A DNA stretch of 64,000 nt from Talpa occidentalis (GCF_014898055.3 NW_023605083.1:95257483-95321482); one strand, 5' to 3'; positions 1 to 10,172 are shown, numbered from the stretch's first letter. Numbers and translations are program-made. Notes: generated from the sequence alone by a model not told the origin.

Positions 1-125
1 AATTAGTCTTTTTCCTGGTCCCTTATTTAGGTTTTCTAAATTCCTGCTATGAGTGAGACCATCGGTATTTTTCTTTTTCTTTCTGACTTATTTCGCTGAG
101 CATGATCCTTTCTATGAGCTACATC
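1..125 (-). mobile_element. Young-type L1 3' end, cut by window start
   Basis: Read on the minus strand this is the end of ORF2 and start of the 3' UTR: atgctcagcgaaataagtca followed by an AGAAAGAAAAAGAAAAATACCG-like stretch, then a gaccaggaaa motif. The same block occurs in plus orientation at about 48236-48335. The insertion continues left of the window. On the minus strand it is truncated at about position 125. Confidence 0.75.
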
Positions 126-559
126 TTTAAAGCTGATTATAAGATCATTGGTAGAAGAAGCAAATGGTCTGTAGTAAGTGCAAAGGGAGACCTTAGTGAC
201 CACATAAAATCTCACCTATAAAGCCCTGCAACTGAATTCATGCTGTTTTGTAGAGTTAAAGAGTAAATAAAGGGTCAGTTATATCTGGGTCCTCCATGGC
301 GATTACAAATTATCTTGAACTTTTAAAATAACCCAAATAATTGGATTGTTTTTACCTTGTTTTTTGTAACAGTTTATATTTTTTCATATAGTCAAATATG
401 CATTTACTTAGAACCATTATGAGTCAAATGGTATGTCCTACATTGAGAATACAGCAATAAACCCATAGCCATATTTTAAAAGAAGAGTTTAGAAAATTGG
501 AAAACACCATGAAACCAAAAGAAAACTAAGCATTTATATGTCCCAAAGATATCACTAAA
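126..559. other. AT-rich sequence with no recognised feature
   Basis: No exon, tRNA or identifiable repeat recognised. It is AT-rich with short homopolymers. Confidence 0.4.
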
Positions 560-1009
560 CTTCTGGTGTGTTTCTTTCAAATATATATTTACATATAAAT
601 GTGTTTTTAAATAAAAGCTTATTCATACTGTAGATATTCTTTTATGATCAGACTTTTCCCTACTTACAGTCTGCCATGTAATTGTTCATTAGCCATAAGT
701 ATACTGTATGCCTTAATTTTCATACAATATTTTAATATAGTATTCAATTGTGTAGATATGCCATATTTAAACACTTCCCTGTTATTATGCAGTTAGCATC
801 ACTTCCTTTTTTGCATTTATTTTTAAATGCTACAAAATTCATCTGCATAGCTAAATCTTTTCATTCTTTAACTTTGTCCCTTAGGATAAATTTTGAGTAC
901 ATCTATTTTTTTTTCTTCCTTAAAATATACCCCATTGAGGATGCACAGAGTTATCTAGTCAAGAATTATCTAGATTCACTTGTAATTAAAGATTTAATTT
1001 GAAATAATT
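560..1009 (-). mobile_element. Old L1 3' fragment
   Basis: On the plus strand the text matches the reversed 3' end typical of L1M elements: a tactgtatgcctt block, then gatatgccatatttaaacac, ttccctgttattatgcagtt, and cttaggataaattttgagta. It is highly diverged. No coding potential survives. Confidence 0.5.
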
Positions 1010-2340
1010 GTAGATTCACAGGCAATGATAAAAAATAATATATAGAGGATCCCATGTATGCCTCACCCAGCTTCCCCAGTGTTAACATCTTGCAACATCA
1101 TAACCAGGAAATCAATATAAATTTAATCCACTAGGCTTGCTTAGATTTCACTGATTTTACAAATGAACTCATTTGTGTTCATGGTTTTTTTTTTTTTAAA
1201 GATTTATTTATTTATGCATACAAGAGCTGGGATACAGGCCAGAGATGGGGAGGGTGAGAGGATTCACCAGAGACAGAGTGGGGAACAGAACAGGCAGACT
1301 GAATACACTGCAGGCAAGTCAGGAGAGGTCTGCAGCACCATGTGAGTTGCTCCTGGCCAGCCGGGGATGGAACTCATGCTGCAGAGGCTGCAGATTGCTT
1401 CATAGTACAGTGCTTAACCCCTTGTGCCACAAGGGAGGCCCATTTGTGTTCATTTATATCTAGTTCAATGCAATTTTATTGCATGTATATTTGTGTGATC
1501 ACCTCCATTGTCAAGACACTGGACAGTAGAACAACACTGAGGATCCCTTGTCATAACCACACTTGCATTCTGACCCTTTACCCCCACCTCCCACTGCTCT
1601 GACCCCTGGAAACCACCAAGCTGTTTATCTCTTTAATTTTGTTATTTCAAGAATGTTACAGTAATGGAATCACACTATCTTACATTGGAGTGACTTTTTT
1701 CACTCAACTTAGTTCTCTGGAGATTCATCCAAGATTCATCTTTGTATCAAAAGTTTCTTTTTATTGCCAAGTAGCTTTCTATGTATGGATGTAATTTGTT
1801 TATGATTTACCTGTTGAACATTTAGATTGTTTTCACCTTTTAGCTGTCATGAATAAAGCTGCTATAGATATTCATCTCATGTAAACTTAAGATTTCACTT
1901 CTCTGGAATAAATGTCAAAGGGTACAATTGCTGGATTATAGGCTAATTGCAGGTATAATTTTATAGAAACTGACAAGTTATTTCCAGGGTAGTTGTACTA
2001 CTTTGTATTCCTACCAGTGAGTGATGCAGTTTCTCTACATCCTTGCATTATTTGATGTTGTCACTATTTATTTTTTCTTTTTCTTTCTTTCGTTCTTTTC
2101 TCTTTTTTTATCCTGACAGGTATTTAGTAATATCTAATTGTAGGTTTAACTTTCATATCTTTAGTGGCTAATGTTGTTGAATGTCTTCAAGTGCTTATTC
2201 CCATTTCTATATCTCCTTGGTTAATTTTGGACATACTAGTAGGCTATAAAGGATTCTTGTTGGTTGATTGGAAAAACTTCTAAATTGCTTATTGGACCTG
2301 TGAAAATTTAGTTCCTTATTAAAATAAATTAATTTGGTGA
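1010..2340 (-). mobile_element. Old L1 (L1M-type) 3' region, split by a SINE
   Basis: The reversed L1M 3' end is recognisable from its sequence order: cccagtgttaacatcttgca, a ctggaaaccacc block, ggaatcacactatcttac, attgttttcaccttttagct, gtcatgaataaagctgctat, and tgctggattat near 1932. It is interrupted by the SINE at 1183-1440, so the L1 is older than that SINE. Confidence 0.7.
1183..1440 (-). mobile_element. tRNA-derived T+ SINE, subfamily B, in L1
   Basis: Reverse-oriented SINE: a T run, then AAGATTTATTTATTTATGCA (tail), body, and head ending tgccacaagggaggcc. The 13-bp target duplication catttgtgttcat lies at 1170-1182 and 1441-1453. The B-box region is degraded (gggatggaactcatgctgca), so this is not a young copy. 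The tail carries atgcataaataaat, the mark of subfamily B. Confidence 0.9.
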
Positions 2341-2954
2341 AAAAAAAAAGAACTATGGAGAGGAAATATTTTTTGAGCTAAATTCCAAACCTCAGATTCC
2401 TGATTGAATGCTATCTTGTTTTGAATATAATTTGCATTCCCCTGATTACTTGTGAAGTTGCACTTCATATGTTTATTGACTTGAGAATTTTCTCCTTCAT
2501 AAATTGCCTCTTCCTAGGCTTTGTAATTTTTCTGTTGGGCTGTTTGTGTTTCTTGTTGTTTGGTAATGTTCTTTGCATATTCTTGATATATTCTTTGTCT
2601 GTTATATACATTGCAAATATCTTCTTCTGGTTTGGGTTTTTCTTTTCATTTTGTCTTTTATCTCTGGAAGTTTTTAATTCAGACCTAAAGTCAAAGTCTG
2701 CATTTTAACTGAATCACCTAGGGATTTTATACACGTTCAAGTCTGAGAAGAGATGTACTAGACTACTAGTAATCTAGTGTGTCTCTCTTTTCCACTACCT
2801 TCTTGTCAGTGGAATGAAATTACAGATGATCCCCCCACTTATTTTAGTTGAAGTAAGGCCTAGTCTAAAAAGCATCCTCTTTTGTACTTTTTTTCCCAAA
2901 AACAAAAAGGCCAGTCACTTGTGATTGTGATGATTTTTAATGTCTCTCTTTTAG
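2341..2954. other. Intron-like sequence upstream of CFAP52 block A
   Basis: AT-rich, with a T-rich stretch near 2450-2650 that may be further L1 relic. A pyrimidine-rich tract and AG at 2943-2954 form the acceptor of the first CFAP52 exon block. No preceding CFAP52 exon is seen. Confidence 0.4.
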
Positions 2955-3154
2955 GACATGTACCCGCTGGCCTGAAATGTCATCCTGACGAAGAGCATCT
3001 GATTTACCCTCTGGGTTGCACAGTCCTCATTCAGTCAATAAATACCCTGGACCAGAACTTCCTACATGGTCACGGCAACAATGTCTCCTGTGTGGCCATC
3101 TCTGCGAGCGGAATTTACATCGCCTCCGGACAAGTCACATTCATGGGCTTCAAG
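2955..3154 (+). CDS. CFAP52: CFAP52 exon block A (human-like exon 2), intact
   Basis: 200 bp between an acceptor (ctctcttttag) and a donor (aag|gtgaaa). The first two bases complete a glycine codon begun in an exon outside the window. The frame then reads HVPAGLKCHPDEEHLIYPLG and continues through NVSCVAISASG and YIASGQVTFMGFK, ending on a codon boundary. This is the start of the first WD40 blade of CFAP52, around residues 24-90. No stop or frameshift is present. I recognise the family by its characteristic HPDE-LIYPLG and GHGNNVSC-AIS-SG-YIASGQ strings. The start codon exon is not visible upstream; that stretch is L1 and AT-rich sequence. Confidence 0.85.
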
Positions 3155-3530
3155 GTGAAAAACTGAAAATAATCCTCAGCAATTGATTTCCCAGTGCCCC
3201 CTAGAAAACAGTCCCACTTCAGCTTAGCTCTGTGCAGGCATAGATCTCTACCTTTCTTCCTTTCAACTGATCTTTGAACTCATTTTCATCCTGTCAGAGA
3301 GAGAGTGAAAAATCTGTTTTTATACCAACTGTTGCAACTAGTGATGGATAATGCTCAGGAGCAAAAAGTCCCTGCTTAAAACTGTTCTGTTGTATTGCTC
3401 TCATGTTTGTAAGACATGTTCTAATTTCTAGAAAAGTGACAGTGCTGATTCTTTTTCCTGAGAGTAGTGGCTATCTCCTCAGATTCCTTTAAAGTCTGCC
3501 TAGGATCTGACAGTGTATTCCTTCCCGCAG

Positions 3531-3667
3531 GCAGATATCATTTTGTGGGATTATAAGAAAAGGGAGCTGATTGCTAGACTGTCACTTCACAAGGGCAAAA
3601 TTGAAGCTCTGGCCTTTTCACCAAATGACCTGTACTTGGTATCACTTGGCGGCCCAGATGATGGAAG
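3531..3667 (+). CDS. CFAP52: CFAP52 exon block B (human-like exon 3), intact
   Basis: 137 bp between acceptor cttcccgcag and donor ggaag|gtaatg. It reads ADIILWDYKKRELIARLSLH, then KGKIEALAFSPNDLYLVSLG and GPDDG. The ILWDYK string is the Trp-Asp end of a WD40 blade, and FSPNDLYLVSLG is the next blade's inner strand. The exon starts in phase 0, matching the end of block A, and ends with two bases (AG) that join C at the start of the next block to make Ser. Phase consistency across three blocks argues for a true genomic copy rather than a chance match. No damage is visible. Confidence 0.85.
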
Positions 3668-3819
3668 GTAATGAAGAAAATATCTTTACTTATTTTCCAC
3701 CAGGCATAGTTCTAGACTTTTCAAGTACCCTCTCCTCTCTAACATCCTCTACTGGCCCCTGTATTTGAATGTGCATCGTGTGCAAAGCCTATGAGGAAAA
3801 CACTAGGATCGAAGGTGGT

Positions 3820-3980
3820 TCTCAATCCTGACTATGCCCTGAAATCCATGGTGCATTTTAGAAAATTACTAAATGCCTGATTCTAACAGAGTTTGATTTG
3901 ATTGGCCTAGGTTTTAGGAATGACAAAAGCTTCCCAGGTGATTCTAATGTGCAAGTGAATTTGAGAATTATTGCTATAAA
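3820..3980. mobile_element. Non-autonomous hAT relic (MER5/MER20-like)
   Basis: It begins ggtggttctcaatcctgact and ends with cccaggtgattctaatgtgc followed by gagaatt. This is the inverted-end layout of MER5/MER20-type Charlie relics: 'ggttctcaa' at one end and 'ttgagaa' at the other. It lies in the 2-kb intron between CFAP52 blocks B and C. Confidence 0.65.
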
Positions 3981-3995
3981 AGAAAGATTATGAGA

Positions 3996-4036
3996 GCATC
4001 ATCATCATCATCATGATCATCATCATTATCATCAAA
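3996..4036. repeat. (ATC)n microsatellite
   Basis: About 13 units of ATC/CAT with two interruptions (catgatcat and cattatcat). Confidence 0.95.
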
Positions 4037-4039
4037 GAC

Positions 4040-4205
4040 AATAGCTAATTTGTGAACACTTACTATGTGACAGGTGTGTGCCAAGCACTTTAACTGCATT
4101 ATCTCATTTAAGCTTCACAGCAGCTCCAGGAGACACGAGCTATTGGGGCCATATAACAGATGAGGAATCAAAGTCACAGCTGCTAAGTAGCAGGGCTGGG
4201 AGACA
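4040..4205 (-). mobile_element. MIR relic
   Basis: The order gaacacttactatgtgaca, gccaagcactttaactgcat, tatctcatttaagcttcaca and cagatgaggaatcaaagtca is the classic MIR core, here reversed relative to the MIR consensus. Confidence 0.75.
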
Positions 4206-4297
4206 GTCCCTGGCAGCGTGAATTCACACATGGCATATTTAACATGCCCAGACAAGATCTTTGCCCTCCAAAACTCACAGTCAAATTTGGTAGGCAG

Positions 4298-4588
4298 GGC
4301 CTCCCTGATGACGCAAGGGGTTAAAACGCAACCTATGAAGCTGTCCACAGCCACTCCAGCATGAGTTTGATCCCTGGGCAGGGAGCTACCCACATGGTGC
4401 AACAGACCTCTCTGACTCGCCCGCTGCTCCCTCAGCAGTGTATTTCGTCAGTCTGCCTGTTCTGTTCCCCACTCTGTCTCTGGTGAATCCTCTCACCTCC
4501 AGCACATCTGGCCTGTACCCGGTTCTTGTATGCATAAATAAATAAATAAATAATAAATAAATAAATAATAAATAAATCTTAAAAAAAA
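4298..4588 (+). mobile_element. tRNA-derived T+ SINE, subfamily B
   Basis: Head ggcctccctgatgacgcaag, B-box-like gagtttgatccctg, body, then atgcataaataaat with expanded TAAA units and TCTT. A perfect 16-bp target duplication caaatttggtaggcag lies at 4282-4297 and 4589-4604. It sits inside a CFAP52 intron. Confidence 0.95.
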
Positions 4589-4628
4589 CAAATTTGGTAG
4601 GCAGAAAGTACATATAATGAAATTGATG

Positions 4629-4900
4629 AAGGGCCTCCTTGATGGTACAGGAGTTAAAGTCTCAAGGCTGTCAAGCTGTTGCCCAGCCACTGCAGCATGA
4701 GTTTGATCCCTGACCAGAAAGCTATCATGGTGCAGCAGACCCTTCTGTCTTCCACTGCTCCCCTCAGCAGTGTATTTAAGTGAATCTGCCTGTTCTGCTC
4801 CCCACTCTGTGTCTGGTGAATCCTCTCATCCCTCACCTCTGGCCTATACCCCAGTTCTTCTATGCATAAATAAATAAAAATAAATGTTTAAAAAAAAGAA
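4629..4900 (+). mobile_element. tRNA-derived T+ SINE, subfamily B
   Basis: A second SINE begins about 25 bp after the end of the previous duplication. Head gggcctccttgatggtacag, B-box-like gagtttgatccctgac, tail tatgcataaataaataaaaa. The target duplication is weak (gaaattg on each side), so this copy looks older or is imperfectly bounded. Confidence 0.88.
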
Positions 4901-5668
4901 AGAAATTGGGGGTAAGTATGTAAACATAGTATTAGGAAGAACAATGCAGTCATATTCCTAGGTAAAATGCTGAAGGAACATGTCTGTAGAAGAAAATAAC
5001 AACACCTGAGGCTTAAAACTTTGATGCACTTGTATGGATATTCCTTGTTTGAGCTTCACAGGTTTATTACAAAGGAAATTTACATTTATTTGTACTGGTA
5101 TATTTATTCCGCTCTTACCATAGTGTGAATCAACAAAATCATCATGAAATTTCCTCCTTTAAGAGTCTTCCCCTTCCTGTGTAAGTTGTCATACCTACCC
5201 TGGAACCAGCCCCATTTGACTGTTTTTGGTAAAAAATGAATGCAGAAATCATCCGTTAACATTCTTAGCTCAACTAGAGTAGTTCTCTCAATTTGGGTGC
5301 ATACTGGAATTGGAATCACCTGTGTAACTTACTTATGAAACTTTTTAGCATTAAAACTACCTTACTACAAGGACCACACCTGAGAGGAGAAAGCATACAG
5401 TGTTTCATTCAAAAATGAAGCATGATGTAAAAATATATAAAAAATAAATTAATTTAAAAAATAAAGTTACCTTACTATCCATGTTTGGATACAAGTAGCT
5501 TCCTGATTAATTTCATACCAGGGACCTCTTGAACAAGTATACATAGAGACAGAGCTCATTCTTTGCACGCCAATATGTGTCACATTCTTTCTAGAACCAC
5601 TAGAAGAACTGTTTCTTAGGTTGAAAGCCGTTCCCCTGACTCTCCTGATCCCTCTCGTTTTTTGGCAG

Positions 5669-5811
5669 CGTGGTGGTGTGGAGCATTGCCAAGAGAGAAA
5701 GCCATCTGCGGCAGTCCGGCTGCCGCTTCAATGTCGGAACGCCACCACGGTCATCTTCTCCAGGTGCCGGGACGAGATGTTCATCACTGCTGGAGTAGTA
5801 CGCGTCTGTGG
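5669..5811 (+). pseudogene. CFAP52: CFAP52 exon block C (human-like exon 4), frameshifted
   Basis: The acceptor tttttggcag precedes C, which completes the split Ser codon. Frame 0 reads VVVWSIAKRE. At 5695-5701 one extra base moves the reading to AICGSPAA in the next frame. Near 5724 one base is missing and FNVG returns to frame 0. Near 5738 another base is missing and NATTVIFSRCRDEMFITAG reads in the third frame. About 6 bases are then missing and a one-base gain breaks the following TIRVW-like motif (5797-5811). Beyond this no similarity to CFAP52 is visible and no clear donor follows. All three frames are needed to recover about 45 residues, so this block cannot encode the normal protein as it stands. 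Sequencing error is less likely with four or five indels in 140 bp. Confidence 0.8.
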
Positions 5812-6652
5812 CCCGGCTCTTCAGGACTCACTGTTGGCTTGTGCAGATATCATCTCTTTGGGGGGAAAGGTTTTAAATCCTGGAGGAAATATACTTTCCA
5901 CGATTTTATAGTTAAAAATCCATTTAGCTGAAGGCCTTTTCGATATGGTTATTTGAAAATCCAGTGCATCTGTGGGAAGTTTTTGGTTATCTGGTGAACT
6001 CAGTTTCAGGCTCTCTGTGACTGACTGGTAATACATTACCTCCACTCGTGCTCACCGTGCAGACTCTAGTATGTTGATGTCACTTAGAACCTGCTGTTCA
6101 TTATGCCTTAGAAATCAGAGTTTGCCCATGAAGTAAGGCGAAAAGTTTCCCATATCCAATTGCTGGACATCTGAGATCATTCCAGTAAGGTCAACTTTGA
6201 TGAGGCACAAGCCAAAGGTCTGAACAGGGGCCAGCATCTCTCTCATGAAAGAATTTAATTTACAGAGTCATCCATCCGAGCCCTGTTGGAGTTTGAAATG
6301 AAGGTTAAACCTGTATAAAAGCATCCTCTTTCATGCCATGTATTGGCGGAAGGTTAGAAACCTGCCAGTGTAGGGCTGAGGTATAGGTGGGGTGGAACAA
6401 TCCTTTCCAACCCATCTCTGTGTCTCACCCTTGAGCTGCACATATCACTGGTGATTTTCAAAGCAGAGTCTGTACTGTGGCACACAGCATAGATCTGCAC
6501 CATTGTAACTATGAGGAAGGTTTATACAGAGGCTGTGAAACTAAAATGATTGGCTTGAAAACCTATTAGGACAGTACTCGAATCCTAAAGGAGATGTTCA
6601 CGTCTGCTCCATCTTCAGAGGCCACCATGACCTTAAGTCCCTCAGCTCCAGA
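5812..6652. other. No feature recognised, up to assembly gap
   Basis: Mixed-composition sequence after the broken CFAP52 block, up to the first N run. I see no further CFAP52 exon, splice-bounded open frame or clear repeat. Confidence 0.4.
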
Positions 6653-6752
6653 NNNNNNNNNNNNNNNNNNNNNNNNNNNNNNNNNNNNNNNNNNNNNNNN
6701 NNNNNNNNNNNNNNNNNNNNNNNNNNNNNNNNNNNNNNNNNNNNNNNNNNNN
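6653..6752. other. Assembly gap, 100 N
   Basis: Exactly 100 N, a conventional gap of unknown or default size. Open frames that cross it are artefacts. Confidence 0.99.
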
Positions 6753-7507
6753 GACATGGCAGGGGCCTCTCCACCTCCTGAAGCATTCTTTTGTTGATTC
6801 ATTTTTGGTTATTTCAGAGGTAACAAAGGAACACATAAACCACTGAAGTACAAAGCTAAGTGCATATTTTTTTTTCTCTTTGCTTTGACATAACCCATGA
6901 AGGGCCAAAAGGTCATATTTGCTACATTGAATTCAAAAATTATACATAATTGAAATAAGCCCCTCCCTCAAATTATAGCTCCACAATAGAGCATTCAAGG
7001 TTTAATCTGTGTGGTTTCCATTATTTAAGAGTAACCTTGAAGGTCCCTGTCATGTAGCAATTTGCTATTTTTCTGAGCCAAGAATTTGAATCACACAGGG
7101 GAAAAGAGATGAGCTGGAGATGATCTAGTGGCAGCCAGCTTGGGGCCTAGCACCTCCCTCTTTCTGGGATTCAGCTGGGTTCTACTGCTTAGCAAGCAGG
7201 TACCCAGTAACCCTGAGAAATTTAAAAATTAAAACACAGCTCTCTCTGTTTTTCAGACCACAGAATGCAATTGAATCTCAGAGAATGTATTCACTGCTGC
7301 TGGTGATCAGAGTGAGGAAAGAGAAGAAAAAGGTACCTTGAGCTGTAGGGAAACACTTACTGATACAAACTATACACCACAGTGTTATTTCAGGAATAAC
7401 GAATTTCAGTATATATCCTTTTGTGTAAAGAGGGTCTTCTGTATCTCCTATTAGTCAGATTGTGTCCCTTCCCTTACATTTATCAACAGTTGAGGTAAGG
7501 CTTGTCA
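6753..7507. other. No feature recognised
   Basis: Unassigned sequence between the gap and the LTR. There are no exon signatures that I recognise. Confidence 0.35.
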
Positions 7508-7947
7508 TGTTACAGGGCAAACCCCGATATAAAATGAGGTTGTCTGACTGTGGGTCCTCACCCGCGCACTTAAAGGGGACTTATTAATGCTAAACTGCAG
7601 ATACATACAAAAGGTTGATAAGGGGAAGGGAAAATGGGAAATAAATAACTCAGAGAGAAAAAAGAGAGAGATAAGTTCGTAAATGCATCCTGCCTGTTCC
7701 GCTGACCTGGAATCCCAATGACCCGCCGAGCTGGCAAAAACCTAGCACACCTTGTGGCCAAGCCAGCCACCCCCAGCCACATGGCCAGTTAAATACCCAA
7801 ACCGAGAGCCTAGTTGCTTAACTCCTCCCTCAGGTCCTCGCAACCTTCCCTTTTGATCATGGGATTTGTAGTTCCCAGTGTCGTGGGGATGGAATCTGCA
7901 AAGCCTGTATGGAGTTTGCTCAGACATCCTTTTGCCTATCAATTACA
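7508..7947 (-). mobile_element. Probable solo LTR of an endogenous retrovirus
   Basis: On the minus strand the block starts TGTAATTGATAGG and ends CCTGTAACA, giving TG...CA ends of about 440 bp. It contains a TATA-like gggtatttaac and a TTTATTTCCC region further down. No primer-binding site or gag/pol sequence adjoins it. Target duplications are not clear (GTCA left, CTGA right), so the exact ends are uncertain. It is unrelated in sequence to the three-copy family nearby. Confidence 0.5.
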
Positions 7948-8184
7948 CTGACCCTCCTCTCCTGCCTTGGCACTTTGCAGCTCCTTAGGCCTGTGTATTA
8001 ATGTCAGAAAAGGAAGTGTGAGCAGAAGTGACATATTTCTCTGACCTTTGAGCTCAGGCATTAGGAAAACTGTTAGCCCCCCATCCCTGATTCCCCCCCC
8101 AAAAAAAAAATCCTTTTTTTAGGGAATGGCCATTAAGAGTACAAAGAAAGAAAGTAGCAACTGGAACTGACTGTGGAAAGCTTC

Positions 8185-8642
8185 TGTTATAGGGCAGGAA
8201 GAGAGGCATCCCAGAACCCCCAAACCTCTCCAGCTTCTCTCTCTGCTTAGCTCCCTGCAGAGGTTAACAATGGCAGCCTTTATCTTGATTTTGATTTTGC
8301 TCTTTTCCTCCCAGACTTGTCTGGCTGTTTCTGACACTTTCCTATGGGCCCCCACCGGAAGGTGCCTTAGATTTGTGGCAGGCTTTCGGGTCTCAGAGGC
8401 CATGCTTTGGGGCCAACCCTGTCTGGATGGACCATTATTCAAGAGGGGATAGGTAACTTTGGGTGCTTGATTTGGAAACTCTATTCCCCTTTTCTGTATT
8501 GCACACTAATTGTATTAAAGTTCCTCTCCATTGAAGGTCTTTTGCACTAGAGTATGCTTTGTCTTGATGTGGCAGATAGCAGAACCCATTTAGAATGGGC
8601 AGGTTTGGGGTTCTGGGGCTCCCCTCTCACTCTCCTGTAACA
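8185..8642. mobile_element. LTR-like element, copy 1, fold-back form
   Basis: From 8261 to 8642 it aligns with copies 2 and 3: aggttaacaatggcagcctt, a tatcttgattttgattttgc block, an attaaag block, and an end in ctgtaaca. Its left end (8185-8227) is instead an inverted version of the family's right end, giving imperfect terminal inverted repeats of about 43 bp starting TGTTATAGG. The other copies have a different left half. No matching flanking duplication is seen. Confidence 0.7.
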
Positions 8643-8654
8643 CTGGAGCACTTT

Positions 8655-8850
8655 GAGTTAGACACCATCTCTAAAGCCCCCTCTGCCCCTTGCAGTGTTC
8701 ATCTTTGTAAAATGTGGGCAAAAATAACAGGACCTAACTCGGGCGCTGTTGGGGAGCTTACAGAAGGTGAGGTTGCAGGGAAAGCACTTAGAACAGTGTC
8801 TGCATTCCATGGCACTCAATAAACAGTCATTAGTACTGTTTTAATTAGTT
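8655..8850 (+). mobile_element. MIR relic
   Basis: Typical MIR order: tcatctttgtaaaatgtggg, ataacaggacctaact, aaagcacttagaacagtgtc, then ggcactcaataaacagtcat and a tattatt end. Confidence 0.85.
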
Positions 8851-9569
8851 ATTATTGGCCTTTAAAAGGCAAAACTGAAAGTATATCATAGAAAGCTCAA
8901 CAGAGATCCAGCTGACAAAACAGACCTTGAGCTGGGCCAGCTGGCCCTGGGGCCCTCTTCGCTTCTGCGGTGCGCAGAACAGAAGTCAGCAGAGGCTCCC
9001 AGATGTGATGTGCTCAGTGGGGCAAGGCTGGGTTGTGCGATTAGACTGAGAAGACCAGCTGTCCACAGCGATGGTTTTGAGATGATTAGGTGGAGGAGAG
9101 GTTACAAGGATGGAGGGAGTCTGATGGGTGTAAAGCCCGGCATGAGTGAGATGTCCGCTGTCATTGGTAACATTTGACATACATTTTGACTGCGAAGCAG
9201 TGGGGTAATAGTGTGAGATCCACAGAAAGGTAATGGCAGGACTCCCTACAGCAGGCAGGTTTGGTGGTCCTGGAGTGCCATGGCAGCTTGCTTTATAATG
9301 ATGAGGAGGAGCCAAAGAAGAGTTTGGAACAGCAGGGTCGGGGAGAGGCAGGGAGGGGCGGGGAGGTGGGGAGGGGCAGAGAGGGGTAGGGGGAGTGAAT
9401 TTGCAGCAGGGGAGGATAAAGCAAGTAGCCTGGTTAAGAAAGTTGTCAAAAGTCAACATAGAACTGGTGGCAGCTTTGAAGAGCACAGAGGCCTTGGAAG
9501 GAAAGGAGCAGGAAGAGAACAAATGACAATGAAGGAATATAGAGAATGAAAACCCAAAACTCAAGATTT
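8851..9569. other. GC-richer stretch with G-rich tract, no gene recognised
   Basis: Between copies 1 and 2 of the LTR-like family. A minus-strand open frame of 244 codons (8986-9720) crosses this stretch into copy 2, but it is proline/serine-rich low-complexity and has no domain I recognise. The G-rich tract at 9339-9394 explains much of its openness. Confidence 0.4.
9339..9394 (+). repeat. G-rich tract with quadruplex potential
   Basis: At least eight runs of three or more G within about 55 bases, separated by 1-6 bases (for example cggggagaggcagggagggg). Confidence 0.8.
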
Positions 9570-10172
9570 TGCGTAACAGGGTGGTCCCCAGGAAAAGGGA
9601 GGTACCAGGTTCCCTGGCCCACCCAAGGGAGAGTGGAGCTGGGCAGAGAAGAGAAGAAGCTGGAGAGGAGAATGGAAGAAGGAAGCAAGATTGAGCCAGA
9701 AGGAGACCTGGAGAAGGCACATGGAGCAGAGAGACACGTGAAGAAATTGCACTGGCTTCTTGGTCTTGGGCTGGGCGAAACAGACGAGGGTGAGAGACCG
9801 TGGGGAGGTTAACAAATGGCAGCTTTTATCTTGATTTTGATTTTGCTCTTTTCCTCCCAGACTTGTCTGGCTGTTTCTGACCCTTTTTATGGGTCCCCAC
9901 TGGAAGGTGCCTTAGACTTGTGGCAGGCTTTCGGGCCTCAGTAGCCCTGCTTTGGGCCAACCATGTCTGGCTGGGCATTTACCCATGAGAGGATGGGTAA
10001 CTTTGGGTGCTTGATTTGAAAACTCTATTCTTCCCCTTTTCTGTATTGCACACTAATTGTATAAGTCCATTAAATGACTTATATGTTTTGTCTTGATGTG
10101 GCAGATGGCAGAACCTATTTAGAACAGGCAGGTTTGGGGATTCTGGCATGCCCCTCTCCCTGTCCTATAACA
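9570..10172. mobile_element. LTR-like element, copy 2
   Basis: About 603 bp from tgcgtaacagggtggtcc to ctgtcctataaca. It aligns along its length with copy 3 (24413-25005). Shared blocks include ccaggttccctg, a cacgtgaagaa block, ggcagcttttatcttgattt, ctgtattgcacactaattgt and gcagaaccta. TG...CA ends suggest a solo LTR. Its own target duplication is not clear. Transcriptional orientation is undetermined. Confidence 0.7.

Larger units (their letters stand above)
2955..5811 (+). pseudogene. CFAP52: CFAP52 (WDR16) partial locus, three exons, third exon disrupted
   Basis: CFAP52 is a WD40-repeat protein of motile cilia and sperm flagella, associated with axonemal microtubules. Three consecutive exon-like blocks (2955-3154, 3531-3667, 5669 to about 5811) encode its N-terminal part in the right order and splice phase. 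Introns of 376 and 2001 bp have GT donors and AG acceptors. The first two blocks read without stops. The third changes frame at least twice and loses similarity after an RVW-like motif. The family protein is about 620 residues, and only about 160 are represented here. I saw no later exon (for example the C-terminal WD blades) in the rest of the window, although a full gene would be expected to continue for tens of kb. An unprocessed pseudogene or partial segmental duplicate fits best. Assembly error in the third exon, or a real gene with very distant exons, remains possible. Gene identity is recalled, not searched. Confidence 0.72.

Noticed and set aside
4298..4900. CRISPR-like or tandem array
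   Set aside because: Two neighbouring SINE copies, one with its own target duplication; no short regular repeats with spacers.
6566..6908. Open frames spanning the first N run
   Set aside because: They are open only because the 100 N translate as X.
8185..8642. Autonomous DNA transposon or typical MITE
   Set aside because: Inverted ends occur only in this copy. Other copies look like LTRs with a 4-bp duplication, and no transposase is present.
8986..9720. Longest open frame in the window (244 codons, minus strand)
   Set aside because: Pro/Ser/Leu-rich low-complexity product that crosses from a G-rich tract into an LTR-like element, with no domain or splice context.
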